Position numbers and translations under genes: made by a program | Notes under the pieces: model-generated | Database searches by the model: none | What the model saw: only the letters and a program-made list of their open reading frames with translations | Told to the model about the DNA's origin: nothing | Part shown: positions 59,116 through 64,000 of the stretch, piece by piece | Layout: every line of letters begins with the position of its first letter | How positions within the stretch are numbered: position 1 is the first letter of the stretch | From: Frateuria hangzhouensis | GTDB taxonomy: Bacteria > Pseudomonadota > Gammaproteobacteria > Xanthomonadales > Rhodanobacteraceae | Direction of reading: 5' to 3' | Assembly (NCBI RefSeq): GCF_026410505.1 | Contig: NZ_JAPMIU010000012.1 | Location: 41,565 to 105,564 of the forward strand | Length of the DNA stretch: 64,000 bases

Positions 59116-60561
59116 TTATGGCACCGATTCATCCAGCCAGCCGCCGGTGAACCCGGCCTTCTCCAGGCCGTTGCGGATGTACGGGTTGCGCCGCATCACC
59201 TTCCATACAAAATCGCTGCGCCAGTTTTCGATCATCAGCACGATCGGGCCCTGGTCGATGCCCAGTTGCACGGTGTCGACCCAGCCCAGCTCGGGCACCA
59301 GCCGCCCGGTGCGCAGCTCCGTCCGGGTGTGGAAACTCGGGTTGAAGGCGTCCACGAAACCGTAGCGGCCGTAGATGGACTTGCCGTAACGCTGTTTCAT
59401 CGTCTCGAGCGCCGGAATCACGATCTCCGGGGCGAAGGCGATCGAGCCGCCGGCGGCCGTGGGCGCGATGGTCCCGTCGTCCGAGATGTAATCCAGGCCG
59501 GCGCCGCGCGCCGTGTAGCCTTCGAACTTCAGCGTTTTGTCGCCCTGCTCGACAATGATGCCGCCCGGCCCGTTGCTGGCGGTCAGGCCCCACACGTTGG
59601 CGCCGTAGCCGGTCCACTTGCCGGGGTTGGCGATCGCATAGTTGCGCTGGCTATAGGTCGCGCGGCGGCTGTTCTGGAAGTAGTCCAGGTCGTGCTCGCG
59701 GTTCCAGTCGTCGCGGATGCCGCGGAAGTCCACCCAGACATGGCTGTACTGGTGCCCGAACATCGGCGCGAAGTTGAGAAACGTCTGCCCGTGGAACTCG
59801 CCCCAGGTCGTGTCGTTGGTCGACAGCCACGCCTTCCACGCCTCCGGCTTCACCGGATGGGTCGGCGAGCCCAGCGCGAGGATGTAGACCAGCATGCCCT
59901 CGTTGTAGCCCTTCCAGTCGCTCGGGATGAACTGGCCGCCCGGGGTCCAGCCCATGCTGATCAGCGGTGCGCGCGGCTGCATCCAGGGCCAGTCCACGCG
60001 GCGGTAGATGCGATCGGCCAGCTCGCGGATCTCGCCTTCGGCCGGCGTATCGCGGTCGTAGTAGGTCTGCGCGAACAGCACGCCACCGAGCAGCAGCGTG
60101 GTGTCGACGCTGGACAGCTCCACCCAGCGGCCAAAGCGCTTGCCCGTCTGCATGTCGAGGAAGTGGTAGTAGAAGCCGTGGTAGCCGGACGCGTCGTCCT
60201 CGCTGGCGTTCTGCGGCGCGTCCGAGAAAAAGCGCAGCGTGGCGAGCGTGCGCTCGACCGCCTGTTCGCGCGTGATGTACCCGCGCTCCGCGCCGACCCC
60301 GTAGGCGGTCAGGCCGAAACCCACGGCGGCGATGCTGGAGAACGACTCGCCGGGGTAGTGGTCGGGCACCAGGCCGGTGGTCGGGTTCGCGCTGTCCCAG
60401 AACCAGTCGAAGGTGCGCCGTTCCAGGTCGTCGACCAGTGCCTGGCGGGGCTTGGACAACGCCGCGTAGTTCGTCGGGGAAGCCGCGCGGACGGCCGGCG
60501 TAGTCAGGATCGCCCCCAGCACGAGGGCTGACGCAGCGACGCGGAATGCTCGAATCTGCAT
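59116..60561 (-). CDS. GH144-like secreted endo-beta-glucanase (glucoamylase-family protein)
   Basis: This 481-residue exported protein has a signal peptide (to VRA). It is an (alpha/alpha)6 barrel with RRTFDWFWDSANPTTGLVPD, ISMGWTPGGQFIPSDWKGYNEG, HQYSHVWVDFRGI, YGANVWGLTASNGPGG, SIAFAPEIVIPALE and the terminal MIENWRSDFVW. This is the PF10091 family, which includes GH144 endo-beta-1,2-glucanases. Activity on beta-1,2-glucan is thus the leading hypothesis and fits with BglX. GGGAGA 8 bases upstream sets the ATG at 60561. Confidence 0.88.
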   Translation of the reverse strand: MQIRAFRVAASALVLGAILTTPAVRAASPTNYAALSKPRQALVDDLERRTFDWFWDSANPTTGLVPDHYPGESFSSIAAVGFGLTAYGVGAERGYITREQAVERTLATLRFFSDAPQNASEDDASGYHGFYYHFLDMQTGKRFGRWVELSSVDTTLLLGGVLFAQTYYDRDTPAEGEIRELADRIYRRVDWPWMQPRAPLISMGWTPGGQFIPSDWKGYNEGMLVYILALGSPTHPVKPEAWKAWLSTNDTTWGEFHGQTFLNFAPMFGHQYSHVWVDFRGIRDDWNREHDLDYFQNSRRATYSQRNYAIANPGKWTGYGANVWGLTASNGPGGIIVEQGDKTLKFEGYTARGAGLDYISDDGTIAPTAAGGSIAFAPEIVIPALETMKQRYGKSIYGRYGFVDAFNPSFHTRTELRTGRLVPELGWVDTVQLGIDQGPIVLMIENWRSDFVWKVMRRNPYIRNGLEKAGFTGGWLDESVP

Positions 60562-60643
60562 ACGGGATATCTCCCTTTTACGGCAGAGCGGGACGCGTGC
60601 CGTTCCAGGCCAAGAGGAGCCTTGAAAACCCGGCTGCCTTCTG

Positions 60644-60699
60644 TAGGAGCGCCCTTGGGCGCGACCTGGATGGTGGTCGCGCCCAAGGGCGCTCCTACA
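60644..60699. repeat. REP-like inverted pair, family B
   Basis: Perfect 24-base arms (60644-60667 and 60676-60699) with core GTAGGAGCGCCCTTGGGCGC are separated by only 8 bases. A degenerate copy is at 28966-29022. It lies between the TonB-receptor stop and the glucanase promoter, on the path of read-through transcription. Confidence 0.85.
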
Positions 60700-60744
60700 G
60701 GGGCGGGCGGTTCGAGATTGCCTGCATCCCGCCCCTTGTCGGAG

Positions 60745-63700
60745 TCAGAAGTTCAGGCCCACTTCGAACTTGAAGGTGCGCGGGACGAAGGTGATGTTGC
60801 CAATGCGGTTGTAGCTCACGTCCACGCCACCGTCCGCGTAGACCGGGATGTAGTCGACGTAGTTGTCCCAGTTGAACACGTTGAGCACGTCGAAGCGGCC
60901 GAACAGCGTCACGCCATGGCCCAGGTCGAAGTTCTTGGTGGCCTGGAAGTCGATGTCGCGATAACCCCAGATCTTGCCGCCGAACAGGAACTTCGAGCCC
61001 GACGGCACGCCGGCGACCGGGCTGCTGTTGTTGCCCGCCGGGAACACCATCCCGGGGAAGGTGCCGATACCGTTGAACGGCAACGGCGTGGCCAGGGTCA
61101 GCTTGGCCGACAGCGTGGTGCCCCACGGGCCGTCCATGTTGCCGGTGGCCACGAAGCGGTGCTTGGCCGCCGCGTTGGAGGTGATGAACGGGTAGTCCCC
61201 GATGGTGGCCTCGTCGAACGAGTAGTGCTCGTTGATGTCGCGGTTCTGCTTGGCGTGGGTGAAGGTGTAGGCGAAGGTCGCGCCCCAGCCCGATTCCGGG
61301 GTGTAGGGCTTCTCCGCCGACAGCAGCAGTTGCGTGGTGCGCGTCTCGATGCCGTTGTTGCCGATGATCAGGGCGCCGAAGCCCGGCACGCCGTTGCCCC
61401 ACGGCTGGCTGTTGTCCTGCCAGAACGCGCCGTCCGGGTAGCGGTTGCCCAGGGTGAACGCGAAGCCGTCGTAGCTGAGGATGCGCGAGACGGTGGCGCT
61501 GGTGTTCCACTCGCCGATCGCATTGCGCATGCCGAGGCTGAACTGATCGGAGTACGGCGCCTTGAGGTCGTTGTTGAGCAGGTCGACCTCGGTGCCGGCG
61601 TTGCTGCTGGGGCCGAGCAGCGCCTGCAGCGTGCCCAGGCCGTTGAGATAGTTCGGATCCCAGTCGTAGCAGGGCGTGTTGCCGCGATAGCACTGGCCAG
61701 TGGCCGGGTCGCGGAAGTAGATCGTGTACTGCGGCAACGCCGACTTGGTGGTTTCCAGCTGCAGGTAGTCGTACAGGTCGCGGTCGTAGGCGCGGCCGGC
61801 GCCACCGAAGATCACGTGCGCCTCGTCGCCGAACAGGTCGTAGGAAAAGCCCAGGCGTGGCTGCCATTCGCCCTTGTAGGCCGAGCGGTTGCGGCCGGTG
61901 CTGATGTACTCGTTGACGTCGACGCCGCCCAGCGCCAGCGTCTGCGCGTAGGTCTGACCGGCCGGCGCGTTCGGGTCCTGGGTATTGAACGCCGCGATGA
62001 CATTGGCCGGGGTGACGAAGTCGGTGTAGGACGGCGTGCGCTCGTAATCCCAGCGCACGCCCAGGTTCAGCGTGAGCTTGTCGGTGATGTCCCAGTCGTC
62101 CTGGATGTAGGCGCCGAACTGGCGGCTCTTGGTGGACACCGTCGGCGCCAGGCCCAGGCCGCTGACCGGCTTGGTGAAGAAGGCCTTGTAGGGCGTGTCC
62201 GCGGTGCCGTCCGGGGTGACGTTGTAGGTGAACTGCGGGTTGACGTCGGCCGCATCGGCCGCATGCAGCGTGACCATCTTTTTCTTGAAGCCCAGCTTGA
62301 CCACGTGGTTGCCGTGCCATTCCAGGGCATTGAAGGTCAGGTCATCCTGGATCGCCGGGCCTTTCTGGCCCTTGTTCTGCGTGGCCAGCGGCGACGCCGC
62401 TCCGGTGTTGATCAGGACCGGATCCTGGGTACCGTTTGCCCAGGTGTATACGTACCCGTTGCCGTAGTTCAGTGCCGTGGGGGCGTTGTGCGCGTCCTCG
62501 TAGGTGAACAGCAGCTCGTTGAAATAAGCCTCGCCGCTGTGCTGCCAGCGCAGGGCGTAGCGCTTGTCGTCGTTCTTGGTCGAGTAGCCGGCGCTGGGTG
62601 CGTTCTGGTCGCCGATGCCGCCGTACTGGTCCTCGTTGCGGATCTGCGCGCTGGCCTCGAAGCGATCGCGGTCGGTCGGTTCCCAGTCGATCTTGCCGAA
62701 GTACAGATCTTCCTTGAAGGGCAGGTTCGCCGGGCCGAACAGGGCCGCCACGTCGGCCGGCAGGTAGGGCATGCCGGGGATGGCATCGGCGCTGGGCACC
62801 ACGGTCTTGGGCGTGTCGAAGCGCTTGGCCTCGTACGCCACGAAGAAATGCATCCTGTCCTGGATGATCGGACCGCCGAGCGCGAAGCCGTACTCCTTCT
62901 CCTCCGAGGGGGTCTTGCTGTTGTCTTCCCTTTCCGCGGGCGTGCGTTCGCGGAACGCGTCGTTGGTGTAGCGGTAGTAGGTTTCGCCGTGGAACTTGTT
63001 GGTGCCCGACTTGGTCTGCGCGGTCACCGCGGCCGAAGAGATCTGGTCGTACTCGGCCTTGTAGTTGGAGGTGATGACCTTGTACTCGCCGATCGCCAGC
63101 TGCGGGAACGGGTTGCCCTGGCTGCCGTTCTGGCCGCTGATGCCGCCTTCCTTGACGTAGCTTTTCTGGCCGACGCCGTCGATGTAGACGTTGACCGAGC
63201 TGTTGTTCATCGCGCCGCCGCGCAGCGAGGTGTTGCCGTTGGAATCGACGGTGAACACCATGCCCGGCACGGTGTCGGCGAACTCCAGGAAGTTGCGCGA
63301 GATCTGCGGAATGGTCTGGATCTGCCGCAGCGAGATCGTGTTGCCCACCTCCGGTGTCTTGACCTCGTTCAACGTGGTCGCGCTCACCGATACGCCGGTC
63401 AGCGTGGTGGCATTCGCGGCCGACGGCGCCGTGGCCGCGGGCGCGACCGGCTGTTGCAGGTTCAGCGTGGCGGTGGAGGCCACCGTCAGCGTGACCGTGC
63501 GCGTTGTGCCAGGCCCGGCATCGACCCGGTAGGTGCCCGGCTGCAGGCCAGGCAACGCATAGCTGCCGTCGGCGCCGGTACGGGTACGGCGCGTCGCGCC
63601 CGTGGCCACGTTGCGGGCGGTGACTTCGGTGTTGGCCGGGCCGGTACCGCGCAGGGTGGCGTTGGCGCTCTGCGCCCACGCGATGTCCGGGGCCACGGCC

Positions 63701-63771
63701 AGCGTCGCGATCGAGCCGGTGATCAGGCTCGCCAGCAGGCCTTTCTTCATCAAACGCAATGTCTTGTTCAT
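60745..63771 (-). CDS. Oar-like TonB-dependent receptor
   Basis: This is a 1,008-residue outer-membrane importer. The signal peptide ends AWA. An N-terminal carboxypeptidase-regulatory-like beta domain follows (about 35-110; ANTEVTARNVATG, TGADGSYALPGLQPGTYRV), then the plug (about 115-260; TLRGGAMNNSSVNVYIDGV) and a 22-strand barrel. It ends with the aromatic KFEVGLNF. Oar-type receptors bind large peptides or glycans. Its position beside three glycosidases suggests import of oligosaccharides or glycan fragments. GGGAGG 7 bases upstream sets the ATG at 63771. It is likely the first gene of the glucanase group, although the REP lies between. Confidence 0.94.
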   Translation of the reverse strand: MNKTLRLMKKGLLASLITGSIATLAVAPDIAWAQSANATLRGTGPANTEVTARNVATGATRRTRTGADGSYALPGLQPGTYRVDAGPGTTRTVTLTVASTATLNLQQPVAPAATAPSAANATTLTGVSVSATTLNEVKTPEVGNTISLRQIQTIPQISRNFLEFADTVPGMVFTVDSNGNTSLRGGAMNNSSVNVYIDGVGQKSYVKEGGISGQNGSQGNPFPQLAIGEYKVITSNYKAEYDQISSAAVTAQTKSGTNKFHGETYYRYTNDAFRERTPAEREDNSKTPSEEKEYGFALGGPIIQDRMHFFVAYEAKRFDTPKTVVPSADAIPGMPYLPADVAALFGPANLPFKEDLYFGKIDWEPTDRDRFEASAQIRNEDQYGGIGDQNAPSAGYSTKNDDKRYALRWQHSGEAYFNELLFTYEDAHNAPTALNYGNGYVYTWANGTQDPVLINTGAASPLATQNKGQKGPAIQDDLTFNALEWHGNHVVKLGFKKKMVTLHAADAADVNPQFTYNVTPDGTADTPYKAFFTKPVSGLGLAPTVSTKSRQFGAYIQDDWDITDKLTLNLGVRWDYERTPSYTDFVTPANVIAAFNTQDPNAPAGQTYAQTLALGGVDVNEYISTGRNRSAYKGEWQPRLGFSYDLFGDEAHVIFGGAGRAYDRDLYDYLQLETTKSALPQYTIYFRDPATGQCYRGNTPCYDWDPNYLNGLGTLQALLGPSSNAGTEVDLLNNDLKAPYSDQFSLGMRNAIGEWNTSATVSRILSYDGFAFTLGNRYPDGAFWQDNSQPWGNGVPGFGALIIGNNGIETRTTQLLLSAEKPYTPESGWGATFAYTFTHAKQNRDINEHYSFDEATIGDYPFITSNAAAKHRFVATGNMDGPWGTTLSAKLTLATPLPFNGIGTFPGMVFPAGNNSSPVAGVPSGSKFLFGGKIWGYRDIDFQATKNFDLGHGVTLFGRFDVLNVFNWDNYVDYIPVYADGGVDVSYNRIGNITFVPRTFKFEVGLNF

Positions 63772-64000
63772 CGCTGCCTCCCTCGGGGCTCGGGATGCGG
63801 CGATGGTTATTAACCCGGCGTGATGGTGGCGTCGGGGGCCTACAAGGGATGGACGAGGAAGCATTCCTTTTTCCTAGGGAAACTCTGATTTTGCCCCGCG
63901 GTCCAAGCAAGGCCACTACGTACGAGCGTACCCGATGCCCAAGCAACTGACCCTGGCCACGCAGGCCGACGGTGGATTCGAAGCTCACCGCAAGCCGACT
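63772..64000. other. Upstream region of the TonB receptor
   Basis: These 229 bases at the right edge hold the receptor's promoter. The stretch near 63865-63900 is A/T-richer. No gene or clear operator is seen. Confidence 0.45.

Noticed and set aside
60622..63813. A 1,063-codon open frame on the plus strand
   Set aside because: It is fully antisense to the TonB receptor, whose domains are unmistakable. The Arg/Val/Ala-rich translation is typical of the mirror frame of a high-GC gene.
1..64000. tRNA, rRNA, phage integrase, transposase or attachment site
   Set aside because: None was recognised on either strand. Short tRNA-like stretches were not supported by cloverleaf features.

Overview
The window is about 64 kb of high-GC gammaproteobacterial chromosome. 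It most resembles a member of the Xanthomonadales (Lysobacterales), and the Rhodanobacteraceae (Rhodanobacter/Dyella/Frateuria type) is the best guess. Reasons: an effector with the Xanthomonadales T4SS C-terminal domain (XVIPCD) next to a LprI-like inhibitor; several families of dispersed palindromic REP-like repeats; a very large Oar-like TonB-dependent receptor beside glycan hydrolases; and many small secreted or stress proteins typical of the order. No rRNA, tRNA, CRISPR array, prophage or insertion sequence was recognised. The assignment is inference from reading, not from a database search.

Layout. 1-5,700: the N-terminal part of a nucleotide-sugar dehydrogenase running off the left edge, a putative 2H phosphoesterase, maltose acetyltransferase, a GST and an HWE-type histidine kinase. 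5,700-10,900: an alpha/beta hydrolase, the NHEJ ligase LigD and a methyltransferase. 10,964-13,985: the most unusual locus, a tetrapyrrole-methylase-fold enzyme very like split-borosin alpha-N-methyltransferases, a 90-residue protein that looks like its precursor peptide, and a membrane diguanylate cyclase, all in one direction. 14,395-22,676: a secreted subtilisin, a stress/BON gene pair, a PadR-controlled membrane protein, a sugar-dehydrogenase-like lipoprotein, and a yybP-ykoY (Mn2+) riboswitch in front of a zinc-ribbon/TerC operon. 22,700-29,000: small secreted proteins, a serine hydrolase, a ChaN/TraB-like protein, a BON lipoprotein, and a muramidase-like T4SS effector with its immunity gene. 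29,100-33,875: a 1,591-residue autotransporter with a lipobox. 34,600-54,500: catalase, three LysR regulators each divergent from its neighbour, two MFS transporters, MtfA peptidase, PyrC, an unknown HExxH protein and secreted enzymes. 54,550-64,000: a glycan-use locus with GH3 beta-glucosidase, a GH43-like enzyme with carbohydrate-binding domains, a GH144-like endo-glucanase and an Oar-like TonB receptor.

How the genes work together. The borosin-like pair predicts a backbone N-methylated peptide. The effector/LprI pair implies that a killing type IV secretion system is encoded elsewhere. The riboswitch ties TerC to manganese export. The right-hand locus can bind, import and cut a glucan, possibly beta-1,2-glucan. 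Most other genes are housekeeping or stress functions with no evident link to each other. Intergenic regions carry at least four REP-like families, often between convergent genes where they may also act as transcription barriers.
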